Shown one piece after another: positions 11,122-19,243 of a stretch of DNA of 64,000 bases; within the stretch, counting starts at the first letter, position 1; each line of letters begins with the position of its first letter. The notes under the pieces are model-generated. The model saw only the letters and a program-made list of their open reading frames with translations. It was not told where the DNA came from and made no database searches. This stretch comes from Armatimonadetes bacterium Uphvl-Ar1 (lineage in GTDB: Bacteria > Armatimonadota > Fimbriimonadia > Fimbriimonadales > Fimbriimonadaceae). The DNA lies in the NCBI GenBank assembly GCA_002162075.1, contig CP021423.1, positions 62,001-126,000 of the forward strand, written 5' to 3'. A program made the translations under genes and the position numbers.

Positions 11122-11589
11122 ATGCCTCACATCATTTCACGAAATCATCAAAATGCTTGGCGTTCATTACTCATTGCCCAGAGTTGGGCGATACGACAGA
11201 TCGAATTTCAGCTCCGAAAGGCTAATGAAATTTCGTTTGACGTTTATGAGGTCTTGCAGACGCTTGAAGATTCTGAGGGGGGGAAGCTCCGAATGAGCGA
11301 TTTAGCGGATCGAATCCTTTTTAGCCGAAGTGGCTTGACCCGAATGATTGATCGGTTGGAAGAGCTTGGCTATGTTGTTCGGGAGCCGAGTCCGGATGAC
11401 CGGCGTGGTTGGTATGCGGTGGTTACTCCCAAGGGGAAGGAGGTTCGCCATCGTGCTTGTGACATTGTCCAAACGACATTGCAGGCTATTTGGGAAAAAT
11501 CTTTGAGTGATGAAGAAGCTGTGGCACTTGTTCCGGTGATGGAAAGTGTGACTAAATTGGCCCGTGATTACGAGCCGATTCGGGGCTAA
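11122..11589 (+). CDS. MarR-family transcriptional regulator
   Basis: 155-residue winged-helix regulator. The recognition-helix region is RMSDLADRILFSRSGLTRMI, followed by the wing with the family signature SPDDRRGWYAVVTPKGKEV. The N-terminal helix WRSLLIAQSWAIRQIEFQLR and C-terminal helix would form the dimer interface. The length is typical. It ends 7 bases before the convergent CocE-type gene. Codon use (CAT, TCA, TTA, CTC mixed) is less skewed than that of its neighbours, so it may be a recent arrival. The ligand and target are unknown; divergent or adjacent detoxification genes are not obvious. Confidence 0.88.
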   Translation: MPHIISRNHQNAWRSLLIAQSWAIRQIEFQLRKANEISFDVYEVLQTLEDSEGGKLRMSDLADRILFSRSGLTRMIDRLEELGYVVREPSPDDRRGWYAVVTPKGKEVRHRACDIVQTTLQAIWEKSLSDEEAVALVPVMESVTKLARDYEPIRG

Positions 11590-11595
11590 TTCAGT

Positions 11596-13434
11596 TCAGT
11601 TCAATTTATCCACGATGAGGCGGCTCGGGTTCGGGCCGCCCATTGTAATTTTGATGTTGGCAGATTGGAAATCGGTGTCCATTGCGGTGAAGATATTCAT
11701 GAATTTGTGCGGATTCCTGTCTACAAGGGGGAACCACGATGATTGGACTTGGATCATGATCCGGTGGCCCTTTTTGAAGGTGTGACAGGTGTCGGGGAGG
11801 GTGAATGGAACGCGTTCGGCTTTGGTTGGATCCATGGGTTGTGGGTTTTGGAAGCTGTTCCGGAATTTGGCCCGCATAACTTCGCCTCGGACAAGCATTT
11901 GGAAGTTTGGGTTTGCGGGATGGGTCGCGGGGAAGACGTCGATGAGTTTGGCGACGAAGTCACAGTCGGTGCCGGAGATTTGGGCGTTGATCACTGCGTC
12001 CACGTTGCCGGCGACGGTGAAATCTTCGGTTAGCGGCTCGGTGGTGAACGTCAACACATCGGGTCTTTGTGAGGCAAAAGTTTGGTCAGCGAGCATGTAT
12101 TCGCGGGTTCGGCGAAGGAGGGTGCCGCCTTGATATGGAACCGGGCTTGCGGGATTGCTTACATAGCTTGCAGTTCCGGATTGAGGAGCTTGGTTGACGG
12201 TCAGTTTGTTGTTGGGTTGAAAATTGAGGGTTGTGTCTTTTGTGGCTTTGGGTGGCCATTCGTTGAAACGTCGCCAGGTGTTGTTTCCGCTGTCGAACAT
12301 TGTGGCTTTGGGGAGCGTGACTTGCCCATCACCGCGCAGGAATGCGTCGAAGAAGGGGAATTCGACTTCTTCTTGGAAGAATTGGCTGGTATTTGATCCC
12401 CAATCATGGACATGGAATTTTTGACCGTCGGCACTGGCCCACATGCCGTGGTACCAGGGCCCCATGATGATCCAGTTGTTGGGTTGGTTGGCTTGGACTT
12501 CGGCGGACTTGTAGCAGGCGAGGGGGCCGTAACAGTCTTCGGCGTCGAAGAATCCGCCGACCCAGAGCATTGCCGACTTGATGTCTTTTAGACCGGATGG
12601 TACAGAACGAGTTTGCCAGTAGTCGTTGTAGGTGTCGTTGCGGACGATATCGGACCAATAGGGGATTGCGCCTTTGTACAGTTTTGGTTCTACGTTGGAG
12701 AGGGCTCCAAGGTCGAGGAAGTATTTATAGGCGTCACCGTTGAGGTTGATGGGGATCCCTGCGGGTCGAGTTGGGCCAGGTTGATTTTGGGGGATACCGA
12801 AGCCGCTGAAGAAGCTGATGAAATCTTGGAGCATAAAGGCACCGTTGTGGTGCATGTCGTCGCCCAGGAACCAGTCGGCGGTGGGTGCCTGGGGAGAGAC
12901 GGCTTTGAGAGCTGGGTGGCGAGACATTGCGCCGAGGGCGGCGTATCCACCGGGGTAACTGATTCCCCATAGTCCGACCCGCTTATTGTTGTTCGGAACG
13001 TTGTTGATCAGGAATTCGACCGAATCGTAGGTGTCGGTTGATTCATCGATATCGGCGGGATTGGGGGCGAGGCCGTTGTGTTGCCACGGGTTTGTGAGTT
13101 GAGGTCGAAGGTTTTCAAAGACCCCTTCGGACATATATTTGCCGCGGACATCTTGGAAGGCGAAGATGTATCCAGATTCGACCATTCGTTTTGAGCCCCG
13201 GAAGCCGCGCTTGTATGATGTTGGCCCGTAGGGTCCAGCGGAATAGGGAGTGCGTTCGAGGAGGATGGGGCCGGGAGATCGGCTATTTTTGGGGACATAT
13301 ACGCTGGTGTAGAGCTTCGTTCCATCGCGCATAGGAATCATGTACTCGTACTTCTGATGGGTATCGGTTATGGCTTGAGCAGAAGCGAGGGCCGCCATAG
13401 AGGCGACAAGAAGTGCGATGGGCATGCGCATCAT
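11596..13434 (-). CDS. Secreted CocE/NonD-family alpha/beta hydrolase (alpha-amino-acid ester hydrolase-like)
   Basis: 612 residues with an N-terminal signal peptide (MPIALLVASMAALASAQA). The hydrolase triad is visible: Ser in GLWGISYPGGYAALG, Asp in VGGFFDAEDCYGP and His in MGPWYHGMW. An acidic stretch DIDESTDTYDSVEFL just before the nucleophile resembles the carboxylate cluster of alpha-amino-acid ester hydrolases, which bind the substrate's free amino group. The C-terminal half is the X-Pro-dipeptidyl-peptidase jelly-roll domain (FTFTTEPLTEDFTVAG-like region through FPLVDRNPHKFMNI). It probably cleaves amino-acid esters, amides or beta-lactam-type substrates outside the cytoplasm. The start could be either of two adjacent ATGs. 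It is convergent with the MarR gene. Confidence 0.88.
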   Translation of the reverse strand: MMRMPIALLVASMAALASAQAITDTHQKYEYMIPMRDGTKLYTSVYVPKNSRSPGPILLERTPYSAGPYGPTSYKRGFRGSKRMVESGYIFAFQDVRGKYMSEGVFENLRPQLTNPWQHNGLAPNPADIDESTDTYDSVEFLINNVPNNNKRVGLWGISYPGGYAALGAMSRHPALKAVSPQAPTADWFLGDDMHHNGAFMLQDFISFFSGFGIPQNQPGPTRPAGIPINLNGDAYKYFLDLGALSNVEPKLYKGAIPYWSDIVRNDTYNDYWQTRSVPSGLKDIKSAMLWVGGFFDAEDCYGPLACYKSAEVQANQPNNWIIMGPWYHGMWASADGQKFHVHDWGSNTSQFFQEEVEFPFFDAFLRGDGQVTLPKATMFDSGNNTWRRFNEWPPKATKDTTLNFQPNNKLTVNQAPQSGTASYVSNPASPVPYQGGTLLRRTREYMLADQTFASQRPDVLTFTTEPLTEDFTVAGNVDAVINAQISGTDCDFVAKLIDVFPATHPANPNFQMLVRGEVMRAKFRNSFQNPQPMDPTKAERVPFTLPDTCHTFKKGHRIMIQVQSSWFPLVDRNPHKFMNIFTAMDTDFQSANIKITMGGPNPSRLIVDKLN

Positions 13435-13461
13435 GCCCGCTATTGTGCATGAAGTCTGGCG

Positions 13462-14004
13462 TTAAAGTGCAGGTTTGAACTTGAGAATTTCACCATTGAT
13501 GCAGTAGCGAATGCCGGTTTTGTCTTTTGGGCCGTCGTCAAAGACATGGCCGAGGTGTCCGTCGCATCGGGAGCAGAGGACTTCCACTCGAACCATTCCG
13601 AAGCTGAGGTCAGTTTTGAGCCAGACATTTTCGCGGTTGAATGGTTGAAAGAAGCTGGGCCAACCGGTTCCGGAATCAAATTTTGAGTCAGCTTTGAAGA
13701 GGGCGAGATCGCATCCGACGCAGTGGTATGTTCCGTCACCTTTCTTTTCAAGTTGTCCGGAGCAGAATGCGGCTTCGGTGCCTTTGTTTCGGAGAATGCG
13801 GTATTGCTCAGTGGTGAGTTGCTTTTTCCACTCGGCATCGGTTTTTACGACTTTATCTTTGCGCTTTGGCGAGACTTCTTCGATCGTGAGTCCGGCGTAG
13901 GTTTTCGGTTTGCCGGTTTGAGAATTTGGCTGGGACTGGAAGGCGTAGACGCCGAGCGCAAAGGCGGCGAGGGCAAGGGTTGTGGCAATCAGTCCGAGTT
14001 TCAT
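13462..14004 (-). CDS. msrB: Exported peptide-methionine (R)-S-oxide reductase
   Basis: MsrB repairs R-methionine sulfoxide in oxidised proteins. After an N-terminal hydrophobic segment (LIATTLALAAFALGVYAF) that implies export or anchoring, the domain begins near residue 55. It shows the structural zinc cysteines YHCVGC and VLCSRCDGHLGHVFDDGP, the SGTGWPSF block, and the catalytic cysteine in IRYCINGEILKF. All key residues are present. At 180 residues it is longer than cytosolic MsrB because of the leader. It sits 28 bases beyond the CocE-type gene on the same strand and may be co-transcribed with it. Confidence 0.93.
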   Translation of the reverse strand: MKLGLIATTLALAAFALGVYAFQSQPNSQTGKPKTYAGLTIEEVSPKRKDKVVKTDAEWKKQLTTEQYRILRNKGTEAAFCSGQLEKKGDGTYHCVGCDLALFKADSKFDSGTGWPSFFQPFNRENVWLKTDLSFGMVRVEVLCSRCDGHLGHVFDDGPKDKTGIRYCINGEILKFKPAL

Positions 14005-14071
14005 CTAAAGTATGAAACGCAGATTGACAAGAAAGAGTTCGTAGTGGTAGGGATGACAGAATAGAGATCAG

Positions 14072-14985
14072 ATGAGTGGCGGACGTTTTTTTTATGCAAA
14101 CGAGGAGTCTCGACGATCCCGATTGGCTTATTTTGATGCCGTTGATGCATTGGTTGATGCGGGGATTGCGCTGGATGAAACCCAGCTGTGCCAAAACCAT
14201 TCGGAGCTTGACTCGGTAGTTCGGCAGAGGGTTGAAGAAGGTGCGGAAGTTGTTTTTGTTGGAGGTGGCGATGGGACGTTGGGGGAGTGAGCGAGTACTT
14301 TCGTGATTCGGATACGATTTTTGGAGCGGTTCCTTTGGGGACGGGGAATCAGTTTGCGCGAGAGGTTGGTCTTCCCGAGGAATTGAGAGCATACGCGGCA
14401 ACGGTTGCCCAGGGGAGATTGGCGCGACTTGATTTGGGGCTTTGTAATGGTCAAGGATTTTTGACGGTTGCGACTCTCGGCTTGACGACGGAAATTGCCC
14501 GGAATTTGGAATCGAAAGGTGTTTTGGGGAAGGCGAGTTATGTACCCGCGCTTGCCACGGCACTCAAGAAAATGAAGCCATTTGACGTTGAGATCGTCGG
14601 CGAGGGGGAGACAATTCACGGTCTGATGGTACAGGTAGTGATTTGCAATGGGCGTACTCATGCGGGGCCATTTTTGGCGAGTCCGGATGCGACAATAACG
14701 GATGGTATGTTTGATGTTTATGCTTTGCCTCCGATGGGGGTTGGGCTCTTGGCGGGCGCGGCGGTTTTGGCTTTGGGGGGAGAACACACGAACACCGAAG
14801 AGGTTGACGCGATGAAGGCGAGCCAGTTGGTTGTACGCACTGAGCCTCGGTTACCAGTGGTGATTGATGGTGAGGAGAACTGGTTTGACGAGATGCATTT
14901 TGAGATTGCGCCTGCGGCTTTGCGGGCAATCGTTGGCCCGGGTTTTCGCGCACCTCAGGATCGGTTGGGTTCGGTGGAATGGTGA
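14072..14985 (+). CDS. Diacylglycerol/lipid kinase, YegS-BmrU family (one frameshift)
   Basis: ATP-dependent lipid kinase of the DAGK catalytic family. The glycine-rich nucleotide motif VVFVGGGDGTLGGV is split by the break at GGGGG 14281-14285; one added G joins it to SEYFRDSDTIFGAVPLGTGNQFAREV, the second hallmark block (PLGTGN). Downstream are the family's beta-sandwich segments (VVICNGRTHAGPF, DATITDGMFDVYALP, PLPVVIDGEE-like). Corrected length is about 304 residues. The N-terminus lacks the usual N-P-xS-G motif and has a short hydrophilic start instead, so the start at 14072 is uncertain; no clear ribosome site is seen. It is convergent with the EAL gene. Confidence 0.88.
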
Positions 14986-14998
14986 TTGGTTTGGAAGA

Positions 14999-16066
14999 CT
15001 AGTCTAACTCGATAAGAGATTTTTGGAATGCGAGTTCAGGGCGGAGGAGGCGGGCGTTTGGTCGTGCGACGAGCCAGCCTTGGATCAGGTCGAATTTTGA
15101 TCGTTCGGCGAGGGCGAGCTGGGCAACTGATTCGATCCCTTCGGCGACGGTTTGAGCCCCGAGAGACTTGGCGAAATTCACAAGAGATGAAAGGAGGATT
15201 TCTTTGGCTTCGTCTTCGGTGGCTTGGAGTAGAGTGCGGTCGAATTTAATGATGTCGGGGCGTATCAGCTCGGCCATGGCGATGGTGCTGTGCCCTGATC
15301 CAAAGTCGTCGAGGGCGATTTTCGCACCTGATTCTCGGATTGTTGCGACGAGATTGAGGAGAGCGTTTTCGGAAGGAAATTGGTCAGCTTCGACAAATTC
15401 GAAGACGACTTGTGCGGGGTTGATTCCAGCTCCTCGCATTGCGAAGACGGTGCTGTGGAGGTCTTCTAGGGAGTGGGCAAAGCTATCGGGGCAAAGGTTG
15501 ATGAAGATGAGTTCTTCGGGGCCGAGTTGCTCGTAGAGGCATTGAAGCGCAGCGATGCGGGCGGATCGGTCGAATTCTTTTTTGCGACCGAGTTTTGCGG
15601 CGGCAGAGACCATTTCAAATCCCGATCGGATTCCGGTGTGGTCTACGCCTCGGGCGAGGGCTTCAAACCCGATGACTCGGCAAGACTTGAGGCAGTAGAT
15701 AGGTTGATAGTAGGAGATGATGCGATTTTCGGCGAGAATTTCGTTGAACCACCGACCGGAAACTTGGGTGACAAGTTCGTTGAGGGAGAGGGATCGCCAA
15801 GGTTCGAGAGGTTCGTCCGCGGAGTATCGGACAGCGGTGCAGGATGTGAGGTCATCGGGGCTCAATCCGTTGACGAACTGTTCCAGTTGTTGTTCCCAGC
15901 CCAAACCGGACAAGTGGAATACGGAAGTGTTGAGGTCGTCGGACTGTCCCAGATCAAGTCCTTTTGTGACGACATGCGGTCGGTCGCTGTAGATTGCTAC
16001 TCCCGCACCTCTGTATTCTTTTTGCAAACGGTCGCTGGCGCTGAATATGAATTCGCGCAGTGACAA
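14999..16066 (-). CDS. Stand-alone EAL-domain cyclic-di-GMP phosphodiesterase
   Basis: 355 residues; the EAL domain occupies about 115-350 and the first 110 residues are an unclassified sensory-like region. The catalytic signature appears complete: GFEALARG, the Asn of IFINLCPDSF, Glu of VVFEFVEADQ, ALDDFGSGHS, the Lys of DIIKFDRTLL, Glu of AEGIES and Gln of IQGWLVARP. It should therefore hydrolyse c-di-GMP. No GGDEF domain or membrane helix is present. The start is TTG at 16066, supported by GAGGA 6 bases upstream. It is divergent from sufS across a 210-base region with DnaA-box-like repeats. c-di-GMP turnover fits the pilus and surface-protein content of the window. Confidence 0.92.
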   Translation of the reverse strand: MSLREFIFSASDRLQKEYRGAGVAIYSDRPHVVTKGLDLGQSDDLNTSVFHLSGLGWEQQLEQFVNGLSPDDLTSCTAVRYSADEPLEPWRSLSLNELVTQVSGRWFNEILAENRIISYYQPIYCLKSCRVIGFEALARGVDHTGIRSGFEMVSAAAKLGRKKEFDRSARIAALQCLYEQLGPEELIFINLCPDSFAHSLEDLHSTVFAMRGAGINPAQVVFEFVEADQFPSENALLNLVATIRESGAKIALDDFGSGHSTIAMAELIRPDIIKFDRTLLQATEDEAKEILLSSLVNFAKSLGAQTVAEGIESVAQLALAERSKFDLIQGWLVARPNARLLRPELAFQKSLIELD

Positions 16067-16157
16067 GTCGAATCCTCGATTGATTGGGGTGCGGCGTTGT
16101 GATAACGTTCACGCCCCGAATAAATGCTAGGGGCAAATATACCAGGCTGGAGAGGAG

Positions 16158-16189
16158 TTTTCCACATCTGTGGAAAAAGTTGTGAAAAA
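16158..16189. promoter_or_regulatory. Cluster of three DnaA-box-like repeats
   Basis: TTTTCCACA and TGTGGAAAA form a perfect inverted pair separated by TC, followed 3 bases later by TGTGAAAAA. TTTTCCACA matches the DnaA box with one substitution (it is the form described in cyanobacteria). It lies between the divergent EAL and sufS genes, so it may instead be an operator for either gene. Confidence 0.5.
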
Positions 16190-16276
16190 GTTTTAGTTGT
16201 CAGTTGTTTTTGATAGAACGAATTTGCGCTGGGGCTTTTTGAAATGGTGGAGTTAAGAAGTTGGTAGAACTGAGAT

Positions 16277-17491
16277 GTGGTGGAAACCGGACTAAAAAGT
16301 GAATTTTCGATTTTAGATCGAGAAGTGAACGGGCGTCGGTTGGTGTACTTGGACAATGCCGCGACGATGCAGCGTCCGGATTGCGTTTTGCGGGCCATGG
16401 ATGACTTTTCGCGGACGATGAATGCGAATGTCCATCGCGGGGTTCACCGATTGAGTCAGGAGGCGACCGATGCCTTTGAGGGGGCGCGGGACATTGTTCG
16501 GAATTTTGTTGGGGCGGGGGAAAGCGCAGAGATTTTGTGGACGAAGGGGTGCACGGAGAGTTTGAATTTGGTTGCCCAGGGGTGGGGTGGAGCAAATTTG
16601 AAGGCGGGCGATGAAGTGCTTTTGAATACGGGGGAGCACCACGCGGATATTGTGCCTTGGCAATTAGTTGCGGAGAGAACGGGTGCGGTTGTTCGGGCGA
16701 TCCCGATTGATGATGATGGGGTGATTGATTTGGATGCTTTGCGGGGGATGGTCGGGTCGAGAACGAAAGCGATTGGGGTCAAGCATGTTTGCAACGCGAC
16801 GGGAGTGATTCATCCGGTGAAGGAAATTGCGGAGATTGCTCATTCGGTTGGGGCGGTGATGGTGGTGGATGGTGCACAGGCTTTGGCTCATTTTGAAGTC
16901 AATGTTCGGGAGTTGGGTGCAGACTTTTATGCAATGAGTTCGCATAAGGTTTATGGCCCGATGGGCATGGGGGCGTTGTACGGTCGGCGCGAACTTTTGG
17001 AGGAGATGCCGCCGTTTATGGGGGGCGGGGACATGATTCGTACTGTGAGCTTTGAGGGCACAACTTTTAATGAGATTCCTAATAAGTTCGAGCCGGGGAC
17101 GCCAAATGTTCCGGGGGCGATTGGATTTGCCCGGGCTTTGGAGTGGGTGCGAGAAAAGGGATTGACGGAATTAGCGCGGATTGAAAACTCGTTGGCGGTT
17201 CGGGCACGGGCTGAGTTGACTGATATTCCGGGGGTTAGGTTGGTTGGACGGAGCGATCCGCAAGCGAGTGTTGTGAGCTTTGTCACGGATTTTGCGCATC
17301 CGCATGACTTGGGCACGATTCTGGATGGATTTGGGGTGGCGATTCGGAGTGGTCATCATTGCTGTATGCCTTTGATGAACCGGTTAAGGATACCGGGCAC
17401 GGCTCGAGCAAGTTTTGCGGCGTATAATACGAATGTGGACATAAAAGTCCTGATTGAAGGAGTGCTGAAGGCACGGGAGATTTTTGGCTGA
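16277..17491 (+). CDS. sufS: Cysteine desulfurase SufS
   Basis: PLP enzyme that takes sulfur from L-cysteine as a persulfide for Fe-S assembly. Visible features: LVYLDNAATMQRP, the cofactor region NTGEHHADIVPWQ (His stacking on PLP) and VVDGAQALAHF, the Schiff-base lysine in AMSSHKVYGPMG, and the active-site cysteine in IRSGHHCCMPLM, which carries an extra adjacent cysteine. The length of 404 matches SufS/CsdA type II enzymes. The start is GTG at 16277. Its stop overlaps the sufU start (TGATG), so the genes are translationally coupled. Confidence 0.96.
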   Translation: MVETGLKSEFSILDREVNGRRLVYLDNAATMQRPDCVLRAMDDFSRTMNANVHRGVHRLSQEATDAFEGARDIVRNFVGAGESAEILWTKGCTESLNLVAQGWGGANLKAGDEVLLNTGEHHADIVPWQLVAERTGAVVRAIPIDDDGVIDLDALRGMVGSRTKAIGVKHVCNATGVIHPVKEIAEIAHSVGAVMVVDGAQALAHFEVNVRELGADFYAMSSHKVYGPMGMGALYGRRELLEEMPPFMGGGDMIRTVSFEGTTFNEIPNKFEPGTPNVPGAIGFARALEWVREKGLTELARIENSLAVRARAELTDIPGVRLVGRSDPQASVVSFVTDFAHPHDLGTILDGFGVAIRSGHHCCMPLMNRLRIPGTARASFAAYNTNVDIKVLIEGVLKAREIFG

Positions 17492-17925
17492 TGTTGAGTG
17501 AGCTTTACCAGGAAGTGATTTTGGATCATGGAAAGAAGCCGCGTAATTTTGGCTTGATGGCGGGGTGTACGCATTCGGCGGAAGGATTTAACACGCTGTG
17601 CGGGGATCGAGTTCGGGTGTATTTGTTGATGGCGGGGGATGTTGTTGAGGATGTTCGGTTTGAAGGTGAGGGATGTGCGATTTGCACGGCGAGCGCGAGT
17701 TTGATGACTCAGATGGTTCGGGGCAAGCGAATTGAAGAAGTGGAAACGCTTTTTGGTCAGTTTCAGACGGCGGTGACTACCGATGGGGCGGATCTGACGG
17801 GGTTGGACGAGTTGGAAGCACTCGTCGGGGTGCGTCAATATCCCAATCGGGTGAAGTGTGCGACTTTGGCTTGGCATGCGATCTGTGCGGCTTTCGGGTC
17901 GCCAGTAACGCAGGAGGGGCAATAA
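17491..17925 (+). CDS. sufU: SufU sulfur-transfer / Fe-S assembly protein
   Basis: Zinc-dependent sulfurtransferase that receives sulfur from SufS, of the IscU/NifU-like fold. Zn ligands are recognisable: Cys and Asp of LCGDRVRV, Cys of GEGCAICTASASLMTQM and Cys of NRVKCATLAWHA. The GCAIC motif contains an additional cysteine where SufU usually has serine. Length is 144 residues, usual for SufU, including the SufU-specific insertion between the second and third cysteines. It overlaps sufS and the next gene (TAATG). Confidence 0.94.
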   Translation: MLSELYQEVILDHGKKPRNFGLMAGCTHSAEGFNTLCGDRVRVYLLMAGDVVEDVRFEGEGCAICTASASLMTQMVRGKRIEEVETLFGQFQTAVTTDGADLTGLDELEALVGVRQYPNRVKCATLAWHAICAAFGSPVTQEGQ

Positions 17926-18290
17926 TGCCGGAGAAGATCGAGAGCGGGCCGGTGAATGATCCGGGTCATTTGAACTCGATTCAACGAGCGTTATTGGAGG
18001 GTGAGATTATCGAGTCGATCCGCCAGGTTTATGACCCCGAATTGCCAATTAATGTTTATGATTTGGGTTTGATCTACGGTTTGAATGTGAGTCACGAGGG
18101 GGTTGTGGACATCACGATGACTTTGACGAGTCCGGCTTGTCCGGTGGCGGGGACATTGCCGGGTGAAGTTGAGCAAGCGGCGTTGAATACGCCGGGGGTG
18201 AAATCGGCTTCAGTTGAGTTGGTATGGGATCCGCCGTATACCATTGACCGGATGCCGGAGCACATCCGGTTGGAGTTGGGACTGTTCTGA
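17925..18290 (+). CDS. sufT: SufT-like DUF59/MIP18 Fe-S maturation protein
   Basis: 121 residues. The core DUF59 domain shows IRQVYDPELPINVYDLGLIY and MTLTSPACPVAGTLPGEVE, with the single conserved cysteine in the SPACP motif. Family members assist Fe-S delivery to client proteins. The start at 17925 is preceded by AGGAGGGG. It overlaps sufU and is followed one base later by the rrf2 gene, so it belongs to the suf operon. The N-terminal 25 residues are specific to this protein. Confidence 0.92.
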   Translation: MPEKIESGPVNDPGHLNSIQRALLEGEIIESIRQVYDPELPINVYDLGLIYGLNVSHEGVVDITMTLTSPACPVAGTLPGEVEQAALNTPGVKSASVELVWDPPYTIDRMPEHIRLELGLF

Positions 18291-18291
18291 A

Positions 18292-18779
18292 ATGAAATTT
18301 AGTGCGCAGGAAGAATATGGGTTGCGGTGCTTGATTGCTTTGGCTCGGAAGGGCGTGGGGCAGTCAATGACGATTCCGGAAATAAGTGACCAGGAAGGGT
18401 TGACGAGCAGCCACGTTGCGAAGATCTTGGCAATATTGCGACGGAGCGGATTTGTGGCGAGCACGCGGGGTCAATCGGGGGATATGCCTTGGCGATGGAA
18501 CCGAGAGATATGGTTTTGCGGGATGTTTTGGAGCCTTTGGGGGGGCGGATGTTCAGTGAGGAGTTTTGCGAGCGGCACACGGGAATCTTGGCGAATTGCG
18601 TGCACGAGACGGATTGCACGTTGCGGCCGCTCTGGAACGGGATTCAGCAAGCGGTGGATGGCATTGTGGGCCGGTATACGATCCAGGATTTGCTGGATGG
18701 GGTGATTGAGCCACCGAAGATTCAGCTGAGCGTGACGCGGCGGGCTCCCGTTGAGATTGAAGACGAGGCGTGCTGCTGA
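18292..18779 (+). CDS. Rrf2-family Fe-S-sensing regulator (one frameshift)
   Basis: Winged-helix regulator of about 162 residues, likely the autoregulator of this suf operon. The HTH is seen in EEYGLRCLIALARKG and SMTIPEISDQEGLTSSHVAKILAILRRSGFV. The break is at GGGGG 18477-18481; an added G restores RGQSGGYALAMEPRDMVLRD. The cluster-binding region has three cysteines in FCERHTGILANCVHETDCTL with spacing C-x9-C-x5-C. This is close to IscR/SufR-type sensors and is followed by RPLW as usual. By analogy the apo or holo form would control suf transcription. Stop and next start overlap (TGATG). Confidence 0.9.
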
Positions 18780-19123
18780 TGAGTTTTCCGGTTGTGATTA
18801 GCAAGACGGCGGTGCCCCAGATTCGACGGCTGTTGGAACGGAAAGGCAAACCGGGGAGCTTTTTGCGCATTGGAGTTAAGGGGGGCGGATGTTCGGGTCT
18901 GGAGTATTTGTTTGCCTTGGAAGAGGTTGCGCGGGAAGGTGACTTTGTTTGGGAATTGGATGGAGTTGTGATTCGACTTGATCCGAAGTCGGCGAAGTTT
19001 TTGGATGGTGCGGCTTTGGTATATACGGGGAATTTGATGGGGGGTGGGTTTGCCTTTGAGAATCCGAATGCGGAGCGGAGTTGTGGTTGCGGGACGAGTT
19101 TTACGCCGAAGCGGGCTGGTTAG
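18779..19123 (+). CDS. sufA: A-type Fe-S carrier (HesB/IscA/SufA family)
   Basis: 114-residue carrier protein. All three cluster ligands are present: KGGGCSGLEY and SCGCGTSF near the C-terminus. Other family positions such as VVIRLDPKSAKFLDGAALVY are clear. It overlaps the rrf2 stop by one base and is the last gene of the suf operon. No classic terminator was found in the 120 bases downstream, which carry the promoter of the next gene. Confidence 0.94.
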   Translation: MSFPVVISKTAVPQIRRLLERKGKPGSFLRIGVKGGGCSGLEYLFALEEVAREGDFVWELDGVVIRLDPKSAKFLDGAALVYTGNLMGGGFAFENPNAERSCGCGTSFTPKRAG

Positions 19124-19243
19124 GAGCCAAGTTTCGCCGCGAATCTAGAATAAATTAAGAAATCATTAAGAATCTCCTGTATAGTTGTTGTGATTGCGGG
19201 ATTCCAATAAGGATTCTGACAAGGTTGACTCTCGAGGAATTCA

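Noticed and set aside
16158..16189. Replication origin at the DnaA-box-like cluster
   Set aside because: No dnaA, dnaN or gyrase genes nearby, no AT-rich unwinding stretch, and the strand composition bias does not change sign here.
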